From NCBI GenBank assembly GCA_964617585.1, contig CAZTXS010000015.1, positions 1 to 36,076 of the forward strand: a DNA stretch of 36,076 nt, in the 5' to 3' direction. The DNA comes from UMGS1601 sp964617585 (GTDB taxonomy: Bacteria > Bacillota > Clostridia > Oscillospirales > Ruminococcaceae). The position numbers were made by a program, and so were the translations under genes. Every line of letters begins with the position of its first letter. Position 1 is the stretch's first letter. Below the pieces are notes generated by a model. That model had not been told where the DNA came from, searched no databases, and worked only from the letters and a program-made list of their open reading frames with translations. This document shows positions 15,655 through 23,114 of the stretch, in pieces.

Positions 15655-16458
15655 TTATTCATTTACACTACTATCCGAAATAAGATTTCCGTCTATATCC
15701 CATACTTTACTTGAACCGTCGCTGTAAGTAAATATTACTCGGTTGAAATCAAAATCACATGATGAAATTCCTATATAGTCTTCATCTTTTTCATAATTTG
15801 AGTAGTTTTCAGAATCAAAATAATCTATATATTCCTTTACATAGTCGGGAACTTTATCATTGCCGTTCTCCTGTTCTGTCCATATTACCTTGCCGTTGAG
15901 AGTGATTTTGTTGATATTTTCATTAACCTTTGTTTTGGAGAACCAGTCAGCAACAACTACTCTCTTTTCCGACGGATGTAATTCTAACACCGGACGTTTA
16001 CAAACAATGTTATAGGTTTCATTGTTTTTTGAATCAGTATCTTCAACTCCATATGAATATCCGTATGATACCATCTGGTGATCATATAGCATGAAAAATG
16101 CACCGTTATATTTGTATACATGCATTGCAGAAATCTGTTTTTCTGACATAGTTACCAAAGGAACCTGAGTAAGCACAAAAAATGAACTTAACAGCACTGC
16201 AACACAAACAACAGCAATAGTTATACCCTTAATAAGCCCCTTGTGCTTGATAATTTTTAAAAGGTCTTTAACACCTTTTTTCTCACTCTTTAGCTTTGTT
16301 GAAAGCTCAGTAGAGAGGGTGTCATATTCTTTAGAGCAATCCTCACAGCCGTCCAAATGCTCCTCAACAGCCATTGCAGTAGTGTCGCTAACTACCTTGT
16401 CGTGATAAAGCGGAAGCAAATCTTTCACTATATCGCAATTTAAATTATTTTTATTCAT
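15655..16458 (-). CDS. Zinc-finger anti-sigma factor, single-pass membrane protein
   Basis: A 267-residue protein. The cytoplasmic N-terminus has the ZAS/zf-HC2 motif His34-x3-Cys38-x2-Cys41 (EEHLDGCEDC). One membrane helix follows at about 76-98, then an extracellular domain with no family I recognise. The start codon overlaps the stop of the ECF sigma gene (ATGA), so the pair is translated together. The expected role is to hold the sigma factor at the membrane until an envelope signal releases it. The signal is unknown. Confidence 0.88.
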   Translation of the reverse strand: MNKNNLNCDIVKDLLPLYHDKVVSDTTAMAVEEHLDGCEDCSKEYDTLSTELSTKLKSEKKGVKDLLKIIKHKGLIKGITIAVVCVAVLLSSFFVLTQVPLVTMSEKQISAMHVYKYNGAFFMLYDHQMVSYGYSYGVEDTDSKNNETYNIVCKRPVLELHPSEKRVVVADWFSKTKVNENINKITLNGKVIWTEQENGNDKVPDYVKEYIDYFDSENYSNYEKDEDYIGISSCDFDFNRVIFTYSDGSSKVWDIDGNLISDSSVNE

Positions 16459-16976
16459 AATAATCCGTCCTTTCTAAGTTTTTCTGTAATAATTCTTTTG
16501 GCACGGTGATATGTAACACGCGCCCAACTTTCGGTTTTTTGGAAAATCTCTGCAATACTTATAAAGGATAGCTGTCCGAAAACTCTAAGTGAGAAAACCT
16601 CCTTATATGGCTCGTTCAGAGTATGAAGTATCATATGTATACGCATAGCAGTATCGGAATCTGCAATACTGTCCTCAATGGAAAAAGAGTTTTCTTTGAG
16701 TTGGCTTTCATCAAAGTCAATCAATCTGCCTTGCCTTTTTATATAATCAAGCCATAGGTTTTTAGCGATTGCGCAAAGCCATGTGCTTTCTTTTGAGTTC
16801 CCCAAAAACTTTTCTTTATATTTCATAGCCTTTAGGAAAGTTTCCTGAGTAATATCCTGAGCCAGATTTTCATCTTTGCAAAGGGACAGAGTATACCTGT
16901 ATACAAGTGTATAGTCTGTTTCAAGCAGACTATTTTGCAGAGATTTATCTTTTTTATTACTTCTGATAAAAGCCAC
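16455..16976 (-). CDS. ECF-family RNA polymerase sigma factor
   Basis: A 173-residue ECF sigma factor. Region 2 (about 20-85) contains DITQETFLKAMKY and the -10 recognition helix around TWLCAIAKNLWLDYIKR. Region 4 (about 112-165) contains LNEPYKEVFSLRVFGQLSFISIAE-type helix-turn-helix sequence. GTG 16976 is the only plausible start near the ribosome binding sites; AAGG lies 8 bases upstream and a stronger AAGGAGG overlaps the GTG. The upstream promoter has the ECF form TGTAAC-N16-CGTC, so it probably transcribes its own operon. Confidence 0.92.
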   Translation of the reverse strand: MAFIRSNKKDKSLQNSLLETDYTLVYRYTLSLCKDENLAQDITQETFLKAMKYKEKFLGNSKESTWLCAIAKNLWLDYIKRQGRLIDFDESQLKENSFSIEDSIADSDTAMRIHMILHTLNEPYKEVFSLRVFGQLSFISIAEIFQKTESWARVTYHRAKRIITEKLRKDGLL

Positions 16977-16996
16977 CTCCTTAACCTTGCAGAGTT

Positions 16997-17010
16997 CAAA
17001 AGATCTTTTG
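16997..17010. promoter_or_regulatory. 14-bp perfect palindrome in the sigma operon leader
   Basis: CAAAAGATCTTTTG is perfectly self-complementary and lies just downstream of the ECF promoter -10 element, in the expected untranslated leader. It could be an operator or a small hairpin. No regulator can be assigned. Confidence 0.3.
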
Positions 17011-17017
17011 CTGTCTA

Positions 17018-17046
17018 TTAGACGAACGAAAATGAAAAACGTTACA
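17018..17046 (-). promoter_or_regulatory. ECF-type autoregulatory promoter
   Basis: On the minus strand TGTAAC (17046-17041), 16-base spacer, CGTCTAA (17024-17018). This matches the AAC/CGTC pattern of ECF promoters in Bacillus (SigM, SigX, SigW group). It lies 42 bases before the sigma start codon. Confidence 0.7.
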
Positions 17047-17140
17047 AAAATATTTTCTATTTTATTTTAGCATATAAATATCAGCATATAAAGTTTTAAT
17101 GATTGATTTTTTATATCTTTGAAAAATTTATCTATTTTGC

Positions 17141-17169
17141 TTGACAAAGGAAATTTGTTGTGATATATT
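17141..17169 (+). promoter_or_regulatory. Sigma-A promoter of pheST
   Basis: TTGACA (17141-17146), 17-base spacer, TATATT (17164-17169), just upstream of the T-box leader. Confidence 0.7.
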
Positions 17170-17180
17170 TATCTTAAACA

Positions 17181-17425
17181 TGACGACTGAGAGAGTAGGT
17201 TTGTATATCAAAGCTTTTCAGAGAGAGGATTGTTTGCTGAAAGTTCCTTAAGCTTAGACGGATTGAAGTTCACTCACGAGTGGTTCTGCCGAAGCGGTTT
17301 AATTGAAGCCGTTGTAAGCGGGAACGGATTTTGAAACCGTTAAATTTCGAGGGAGTGTCAGCTCTTTTACCTTTAGGTGGTATAGCAAGCTTGAAGTCTT
17401 GTCCTAAACAGGATAAGGCTTTTTT
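17181..17425 (+). ncRNA. T-box riboswitch, phenylalanine specific
   Basis: A T-box leader controlling pheST by sensing uncharged tRNA-Phe. Stem I begins with the GAGAGAGTAGG element (AGTA of the loop E motif). The 3' side of the specifier loop reads GAAG-TTC-A, giving the Phe codon TTC at 17269-17271. The antiterminator T-box is TTTAGGTGGTATAGC, with the TGGT that pairs to the tRNA acceptor end at 17378-17381. The terminator is AGTCTTGTCCT/AGGATAAGGCT (17395-17405 with 17410-17420), followed by six T. Confidence 0.9.
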
Positions 17426-17468
17426 ATTTAGTAAATATTTGAAATGCAATATACGAGGAGGATAATTT

Positions 17469-18488
17469 ATGAAAGACGCACTTTTAAAAATTGAAACTCT
17501 TGCAAAAGAGGAGCTTTCAAAGGTAAACGATACAAAAGCTCTGGAAGAACTAAGAGTAAAGTTTTTAGGAAAAAAAGGCGAGCTTACTGCAATATTGAAA
17601 CAGATGGGTAAGCTTTCGGCGGAGGAACGTCCTGTTATCGGGCAGCTCGCAAACAAGGTGAGATCAGAGATTGAGGAATCCTTAACCAATCGCATTAAGG
17701 AGATCAAAGCCCAAATGCTTGAGAAAAAATTAAAAGAAGAAGAGCTTGACGTAACGCTTCCCGGTAAAAAGCAGAACTTAGGAAAGCTTCATCCGCTTAA
17801 TATCGTTATGAACGAGATAGAAGAGATATTCATGGGAATGGGCTTTGACGTTGCTGAAGGTCCGGAGGTTGAATATGATTATTATAATTTTGAAGCTCTG
17901 AATCTTCCGCCCGATCATCCGGCACGAGATACGCAGGATACTTTCTACATTTCGGATAATATTCTTCTAAGAACTCAGACGTCTTCGGTTCAGGTTCACG
18001 TTATGGAGGAGAAAAAGCCGCCTATCAGGATAATCTCTCCGGGAAGAGTTTATCGTTCAGACGCCGTTGACGCAACTCATTCACCGCTGTTTCACCAGAT
18101 TGAAGGACTTGTTGTTGATAAGGGAATCACAATGGCGGATCTTGTCGGAACGCTTGAGCTTTTGATGAAGCGTCTTTACGGAGATGGCTGTAAAATCAGA
18201 CTTCGTCCTCATCATTTTCCGTTTACCGAGCCCAGCGCAGAGGTTGACGTTATGTGCTTTAACTGCGGCGGAAAGGGCTGTTCAATGTGCAAGGACGAGG
18301 GATATATTGAGCTTTTAGGGGCAGGTATGGTTCATCCTAAGGTTTTGGCAAACTGCGGAATAGACCCCGAGGTTTACTCAGGCTTTGCATTTGGATTGGG
18401 GCTTGAAAGGGTAGTAATGAGAAGATACGGCATTAATGATATGAGATTGCTGTACGAAAATGATTTGCGCTTCTTGAACCAGTTTTAA
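17469..18488 (+). CDS. pheS: Phenylalanine-tRNA ligase alpha subunit
   Basis: A 339-residue class II aminoacyl-tRNA synthetase subunit; with PheT it forms the alpha2-beta2 enzyme that charges tRNA-Phe. The N-terminal coiled-coil covers about residues 1-85. The catalytic core has MGFDVAEGPEVE, LRTQTSSVQVH, HSPLFHQIEGLVVDKG and GFAFGLGLERVVMRRYG (motif 3). A cysteine-rich insert CFNCGGKGCSMC is present near residue 258. GGAGG lies 9 bases before ATG 17469. Expression is controlled by the T-box just upstream. Confidence 0.97.
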   Translation: MKDALLKIETLAKEELSKVNDTKALEELRVKFLGKKGELTAILKQMGKLSAEERPVIGQLANKVRSEIEESLTNRIKEIKAQMLEKKLKEEELDVTLPGKKQNLGKLHPLNIVMNEIEEIFMGMGFDVAEGPEVEYDYYNFEALNLPPDHPARDTQDTFYISDNILLRTQTSSVQVHVMEEKKPPIRIISPGRVYRSDAVDATHSPLFHQIEGLVVDKGITMADLVGTLELLMKRLYGDGCKIRLRPHHFPFTEPSAEVDVMCFNCGGKGCSMCKDEGYIELLGAGMVHPKVLANCGIDPEVYSGFAFGLGLERVVMRRYGINDMRLLYENDLRFLNQF

Positions 18489-18520
18489 TGGAAAAATCGG
18501 TTATTGTTTTTATGTAAACG

Positions 18521-18538
18521 GAGGAATAATGTAAAATG
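18521..18538 (+). promoter_or_regulatory. pheT ribosome binding site with an ATG-TAA minimal ORF
   Basis: GGAGG precedes two start codons: ATG 18529, which is followed at once by TAA (18532-18534), and ATG 18536, the pheT start. The start-stop codon pair occupies the normal spacing (about 3-5 bases), while pheT lies about 10 bases away. It could be chance or could modulate pheT initiation. Confidence 0.35.
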
Positions 18539-20953
18539 GATTTATCTATGAAATGGCTGAACGATTATGTAGATGTCAGCGATAAAAATATAAAAGATTT
18601 TTGTTATGATATGACAATGTCAGGCTCTAAGGTCGAGGGGTTTGCTCCCGAGGGTAAGGATATAACAAACGTGGTAGTAGGAAAGGTTCTGTCTGTAGCG
18701 CCTCATAAGGATTCTGACCACCTTGTGGTATGTCAGATAGATGTCGGAAGCGAACAGCTTCAGATAGTAACGGGAGCGTCTAATGTGAATGAAGGGGATT
18801 ATGTTCCCGTGGCGCTTAACAATTCTACTGTTCTTCATGACGGAAAGTCTGTTAAAATTAAAAACGGAAAACTCAGAGGCGTTGAAAGCAACGGAATGCT
18901 TTGCGCTTTGGAGGAGCTTGGACTTACTCTGCACGATTTCCCGTACGCTGTTGAGGACGGCATTTTTATCCTGGGCGATGACTGTGATAAAACCTTGGGA
19001 AAGAATATAAAAGAAGCAATAGGCTTTAACGATACAACGGTTGAATTTGAAATCACATCAAACAGACCCGATTGTCTTTCGGTGCTTGGTCTTGCCAGGG
19101 AAGCTGCCGCTACCTACGGCATTGAAAGAAAGCTTAAAGAGCCTGCATACAAAGGTATTGACGGAAATATAAGCGACGAACTTTCGGTTGAGGTGCATAA
19201 TACCGAGCTTTGTTCAAGATATATAGCAGGTATAGTAAAGAACGTAAAGATTGAGCCGTCGCCTAGGTGGATGCGTGAAAGACTTCGTGCAAGCGGAGTT
19301 CGTCCTATTAATAATTTTGTTGATATTACTAACTATGTTATGCTTGAATACGGTCATCCTATGCACGCATTTGATTTAAGATATGTTAAGGGGAACAGTA
19401 TAAACGTCAGAAACGCTGCAAACGGCGAGAAGATAGTAACTCTCGACGGTGAGGAACGCACTCTCAGCGATGAAATGCTGGTTATTGCCGATGCAGAAAA
19501 GCCTGTGGCTGTTGCCGGAGTTATGGGCGGTGAGTACAGCGGAATTATGGACGATACCACAACTGTTGTTTTTGAAGCGGCTTGCTTCGACGGAGCAAGC
19601 GTAAGAAAAACTGCAAAGAAGCTCGGTATGAGAAGCGATTCGTCCGCCAGATTTGAAAAAGGCTTAAGTCCTCAAAACTGCTATCCAGCAATTATGAGAG
19701 CGTTTGAGCTTGTCGAAAAACTCGAGGCGGGAGAGGTTTACAATACTATTATCGATAAGGATTATTCAGATAAGACCGAACATCCTGTTGATTTTGATTC
19801 TGAATGGATAAACAGCTTCCTCGGCACTGATATTCCCGAGGAAGATATGATAGAATATCTTAACAGACTTGACATTGAAGTTCGTGACGGAAAGTGCTAT
19901 GCTCCCTTTGTCAGAATAGATATTGAGTGCAAGGCGGATATAGCAGAAGAAGTCGCAAGAATCTACGGATATAACAATATTCCGTCTGCTATAATTAAAG
20001 GCGTGGCTGAAGCTTCGAAAACTCCGAAGCAAAGGTTTGTGAGAAACATTCAGTCGTCAATGGCGGCTCTTGGGCTTAACGAAATTGAAACTTATTCGTT
20101 TATATCTCCTAAATACTTTGATAAAATATTTCTGCCCGACGACAGCCCTCTGCGTGACGCCGTTACCATAACAAACCCGCTGGGAGAGGACACTTCTGTT
20201 ATGAGAACCACTGTTATTCCGTCAATGTGCGAAACCTTATCGAGAAACTATAACTACAGAAACATGAAAGCTTCTCTCTTTGAACTGGGAAACGAGTATA
20301 TTAAAACCGAGGACGGAAAGCTCCCGAACGAGCCTGTTCGTCTTTGCGTCGGTATGTACGACTCTGACGGAAGCGTGGACTTCTATACGCTTAAGGGAAT
20401 TATTGAAGAGCTTTTGGACGCTGTATGCGTGAGCGGATATGACGTTGAGCTTGCTTCATCAGACTGCTCCTTCGATGAATATTCTGCTTTCCACCCCGGA
20501 AGAGTTGCAGTGCTTAAAAAGGACGGAGCAGAGTTCGGAATTTTAGGAGAGCTTCACCCCGCCGTTTCGGAAAACTACAGCGTCGGTACGAGAACTTATA
20601 TAGCAAAGCTGAATATTCCTGAAATGATGGAGCTGGCTGACGTTGAAAAAACCTACAAGCCTCTTCCTAAATATCCTGCTGTTACCAGGGATTTGTCGAT
20701 TGTCTGCGATGAAAAGATTCCTGTTGCAAAGCTTGAAAAAGCTATAAAGTCAGCAGTGGGCAATACGCTTGAAAAGGTTACGCTGTTTGACGTTTATAAG
20801 GGAGAGCAGATAGAAAGCGGAAAAAAATCGGTTTCCTATTCGATTTCAATGCGCTCGCACGACGGAACTCTTACCGACGAGCAGGCGGACGCCGCTGTGA
20901 AACGTGTTTTAAAGTCGCTTAAAGAGCTCGGCGCAGAGCTGAGGCAGGGATAA
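18536..20953 (+). CDS. pheT: Phenylalanine-tRNA ligase beta subunit
   Basis: An 805-residue beta subunit of phenylalanyl-tRNA synthetase, full length. Domains in order: N-terminal domain and EMAP/OB-type tRNA-binding domain (about 40-150), B3/4 editing domain (about 210-380, RPINNFVDITNYVMLEYGHPMH-like motif), B5 domain (about 400-470), catalytic-like core (about 480-685) and C-terminal FDX-ACB anticodon-binding domain (about 710-803; YKPLPKYPAVTRDLSIV). It lies 47 bases after pheS, same transcript. No clear terminator immediately follows; repeat copy F starts 81 bases after the stop. Confidence 0.97.
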   Translation: MDLSMKWLNDYVDVSDKNIKDFCYDMTMSGSKVEGFAPEGKDITNVVVGKVLSVAPHKDSDHLVVCQIDVGSEQLQIVTGASNVNEGDYVPVALNNSTVLHDGKSVKIKNGKLRGVESNGMLCALEELGLTLHDFPYAVEDGIFILGDDCDKTLGKNIKEAIGFNDTTVEFEITSNRPDCLSVLGLAREAAATYGIERKLKEPAYKGIDGNISDELSVEVHNTELCSRYIAGIVKNVKIEPSPRWMRERLRASGVRPINNFVDITNYVMLEYGHPMHAFDLRYVKGNSINVRNAANGEKIVTLDGEERTLSDEMLVIADAEKPVAVAGVMGGEYSGIMDDTTTVVFEAACFDGASVRKTAKKLGMRSDSSARFEKGLSPQNCYPAIMRAFELVEKLEAGEVYNTIIDKDYSDKTEHPVDFDSEWINSFLGTDIPEEDMIEYLNRLDIEVRDGKCYAPFVRIDIECKADIAEEVARIYGYNNIPSAIIKGVAEASKTPKQRFVRNIQSSMAALGLNEIETYSFISPKYFDKIFLPDDSPLRDAVTITNPLGEDTSVMRTTVIPSMCETLSRNYNYRNMKASLFELGNEYIKTEDGKLPNEPVRLCVGMYDSDGSVDFYTLKGIIEELLDAVCVSGYDVELASSDCSFDEYSAFHPGRVAVLKKDGAEFGILGELHPAVSENYSVGTRTYIAKLNIPEMMELADVEKTYKPLPKYPAVTRDLSIVCDEKIPVAKLEKAIKSAVGNTLEKVTLFDVYKGEQIESGKKSVSYSISMRSHDGTLTDEQADAAVKRVLKSLKELGAELRQG

Positions 20954-21034
20954 TCATTTTTCCCGATATAAAACTTGAACTGTAAAATCATCCTGAAACT
21001 TTCGTTGATTTTGCACAATTAAACCATTTAAATT

Positions 21035-21177
21035 TTCAATAAGGGCTCGCCCGTCATTCAATGTGTCAAGGGTCGGCATTGCCGACCGACCGTTCAGTAG
21101 GGGATTGTATCCCGCTACTGAACGGGTAATGGAACCCGCCGCCTATAAAGGCGGGGGACATCTTGCCTTAGTTATAA
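21035..21177 (+). repeat. Dispersed structured repeat, copy F (full length, best preserved)
   Basis: This copy shows all elements in order: TTCAATAAGGGC start; GGTCGGC-ATT-GCCGACC hairpin; CCGTTCAGTAG/CTACTGAACGG hairpin with an inner GGGAT/ATCCC extension; CCGCC/GGCGG hairpin; TTGCCTTAGTTATAA end. Plus orientation, downstream of pheT. Confidence 0.92.
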
Positions 21178-21363
21178 CATTCTGCTATTTTTTTAAAAAT
21201 TTCTTGAGTTTTTGTCGAATTGTGTTAGCAAAGTGTTGCAAAAATCTAGGGAGTGAGATTTACCATGTACATTATCACTTAACCCATTTTATGTAAATAC
21301 AGGGACTTATTTAACAAGTATTGTTCATAATGTACAAATTTTGAATAAAAATAATTAATGGAG
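21178..21363 (+). other. Gene-free stretch upstream of an unassigned terminator
   Basis: No convincing ORF. The only short frame with a plausible ribosome binding site is ATG at 21264 (Met-Tyr-Ile-Ile-Thr-stop) after GGGAGTGAG. The stretch may be the 3' untranslated region of pheST or a small RNA; no strong promoter was found. Confidence 0.25.
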
Positions 21364-21397
21364 CGCAGTATGCTTTTTTTGAATACTGCGTTTTTTT
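21364..21397 (+). terminator. Intrinsic terminator without an obvious gene
   Basis: CGCAGTAT (21364-21371) pairs with ATACTGCG (21383-21390), followed by seven T. It is 411 bases after pheT with only the repeat and unassigned DNA between. Confidence 0.75.
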
Positions 21398-21516
21398 GTT
21401 GCTGTTTCTTTTGTTTTTTGCATAATATTAAAAGAGAAAAGTGTCAGTTTTCGACATTGTTTAATAAAAGTTAATAAATAAAAACAATTTATTTTGCTAT
21501 TTTTTTTCAAAAGCAC

Positions 21517-21545
21517 TTGTTATTTTGAAAAATTTAGGTTATAAT
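21517..21545 (+). promoter_or_regulatory. Sigma-A promoter of ireB
   Basis: TTGTTA (21517-21522), 17-base spacer, TATAAT (21540-21545), with a leader of about 75 bases before ATG 21627. Confidence 0.65.
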
Positions 21546-21626
21546 ATAACAAGCATATGTTTAAATATGCGTCCGAGGCTTAGTTTTTGGCGTCCGTGTA
21601 AGAATTTCATAAGGAGGATAAAGCTT

Positions 21627-21872
21627 ATGTACGATCAAACGATGACCTTTTCTGTGAAAGAAGATAAGGAAACAGAACTTAAAAAGAATCTGACAACGAT
21701 ATATCAGGCTCTTAAGGAAAAGGGTTATAATCCTATAAATCAAATAGTAGGTTATATTCTGTCTGAGGATCCGACCTACATAACCACTTATAACAATGCA
21801 AGAAGCTTAATCCGTCATATTGATAGAGATGAACTGCTTCAGGCATTGGTTAAGTCTTATTTAGGCGAATAA
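21627..21872 (+). CDS. ireB: IreB family regulatory phosphoprotein (UPF0297)
   Basis: An 81-residue protein of the IreB/YrzL (UPF0297) family: TMTFSVKEDKE, ALKEKGYNPINQIVGYILSEDPTY and IRHIDRDELLQALVKSYL are typical. In Enterococcus IreB is phosphorylated on threonine by the IreK kinase and affects cephalosporin tolerance. ATG 21627 is preceded by AAGGAGG at 9 bases. The usual partners (alaS, ruvX, yrzB) are not next to it here; it stands as a single gene between a promoter and a terminator. Confidence 0.92.
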   Translation: MYDQTMTFSVKEDKETELKKNLTTIYQALKEKGYNPINQIVGYILSEDPTYITTYNNARSLIRHIDRDELLQALVKSYLGE

Positions 21873-21905
21873 ATCATACAAAAGAAAAATTGATGATTAT
21901 TCAAG

Positions 21906-21941
21906 CTCTGTCGGCGGGAGTTTTCCTGTCGGCGGAGTTTT
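21906..21941 (+). terminator. Intrinsic terminator of ireB
   Basis: A 14-bp stem with several G-U pairs, 21906-21919 with 21924-21937, loop GTTT, then TTTT. Because of the G-U pairs it looks like a direct repeat in DNA (CTGTCGGCGG twice). Confidence 0.65.
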
Positions 21942-22023
21942 AATTTTCTTAAAATAATTCATTTAATTAACAGCAATGTATTTCTCAAATTCGGTTATCC
22001 TAAGTTTTAGAAAGGATGATTTT

Positions 22024-22974
22024 ATGAAATACATTTTAAGCTTGTTAATATCGTTAGCGTTCGTTTTATCGGGCTGCGCTAATGATATTGAACCGAATAC
22101 CAGAGATTATGAAGAAAGCAGCAGCGAAATATCGGCGGCGCAGAGTGAAACAACAACGATTTCTTCCCAAGGAAATACTGAAACAACAACCGAAGCTCCG
22201 TCTGAATCAGGCTCAGCCAAATCAAGTTCTGCGAGCGCCGAGCCTTTAATGGCGGAAAAGACAATGGATCTTTCATCACTTGACAATACGCTTATAGGCT
22301 ATGGTCAAGGGGTAATTGTTGACAGTGAAAACAGACCTCAGGGCGCATTAGACTTCAATGAAAAGTATTCTAAGTATAATGCGATAGCTATGGCAAAAAC
22401 TGAGTCTGACAAAAAAAGTGATAAAAAGACGATTTATCTGACCTTTGACCAGGGGTATGAAAACGGATATACTGAAAAAATCCTGGATACTCTGAAAGAG
22501 AAAAAGGTAAAAGCCACTTTTTTTGTTTTGCAGGATTATGCTGAAAAGAATCCTGATTTGATTAAAAGAATGATTGAAGAAGGTCATACTATCGGAAATC
22601 ATTCCGTTTCGCACCCGTCAATGCCTAACATTTCCACTGAAGAGGCAAAGCAGGAGATAATGGGACTGCACAATTATATTAAAGACAATTTCGGCTACGA
22701 AATGACAGAGTTCAGACCGCCTAAGGGCGAGTTTTCGGAGAGAATCCTTCAGCTTGCCAACGAATGCGGCTATAAAACCGTTTTGTGGAGCTTTGCTTAT
22801 GCCGATTGGGACGTAGACAATCAGCCTGATGAAGCCGAAGCCTTAAAAAAGGTGACCGAAGCCAAGCATGACGGAGCGATATATCTGCTTCACTCTGTAT
22901 CTCAGACAAACGCAAATATACTGGGAGATGTGATAGACAACCTGAAAAATGACGGATACAAGTTCAAAAGTTAG
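22024..22974 (+). CDS. Polysaccharide deacetylase lipoprotein, PdaA-like
   Basis: A 316-residue secreted lipoprotein. The signal peptide ends in lipobox LSGC with Cys18; a Ser/Thr/Glu-rich linker follows (about 30-75). The NodB-type deacetylase domain (about 136-316) has YLTFDQGYENGYT (Asp142; the second Asp of the usual TFDDG is Gln143), metal-binding HSVSH (His193/His197), RPPKG at 231-235, and LLHS with His290. The TFDxGYENGYT form is that of PdaA, which deacetylates muramic acid to form muramic lactam in spore cortex. ATG 22024 is chosen from AAGGATG and the start of the signal peptide. A sporulation role is likely but not shown. Confidence 0.9.
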   Translation: MKYILSLLISLAFVLSGCANDIEPNTRDYEESSSEISAAQSETTTISSQGNTETTTEAPSESGSAKSSSASAEPLMAEKTMDLSSLDNTLIGYGQGVIVDSENRPQGALDFNEKYSKYNAIAMAKTESDKKSDKKTIYLTFDQGYENGYTEKILDTLKEKKVKATFFVLQDYAEKNPDLIKRMIEEGHTIGNHSVSHPSMPNISTEEAKQEIMGLHNYIKDNFGYEMTEFRPPKGEFSERILQLANECGYKTVLWSFAYADWDVDNQPDEAEALKKVTEAKHDGAIYLLHSVSQTNANILGDVIDNLKNDGYKFKS

Positions 22975-22984
22975 AATTTTTTCG

Positions 22985-23012
22985 CCCTCGGAATTATTCC
23001 CGAGGGTTTTTT
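22985..23012 (+). terminator. Intrinsic terminator of the PdaA-like gene
   Basis: CCCTCGG (22985-22991) pairs with CCGAGGG (23000-23006), followed by six T. Confidence 0.88.
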
Positions 23013-23048
23013 CGACGTTTTTTTCAAAGACTTTTCATTAAACCATCA

Positions 23049-23077
23049 TTGACAATTTATTAATATATTGATATAAT
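23049..23077 (+). promoter_or_regulatory. Sigma-A promoter of the acidic lipoprotein gene
   Basis: TTGACA (23049-23054), 17-base spacer, TATAAT (23072-23077): perfect hexamers, about 37 bases before ATG 23115. Confidence 0.82.
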
Positions 23078-23114
23078 GAATTATTGTTAAATGATAATTA
23101 TAGGAGGTTATTTA

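Noticed and set aside
17270..17707. Minus-strand ORF of 145 residues over the T-box and pheS start
   Set aside because: It is antisense to a clear riboswitch and a clear pheS; no ribosome binding site and no family resemblance.
21264..21281. Five-codon ORF Met-Tyr-Ile-Ile-Thr after GGGAGTGAG
   Set aside because: Too short to support; no downstream gene that would need a leader peptide.
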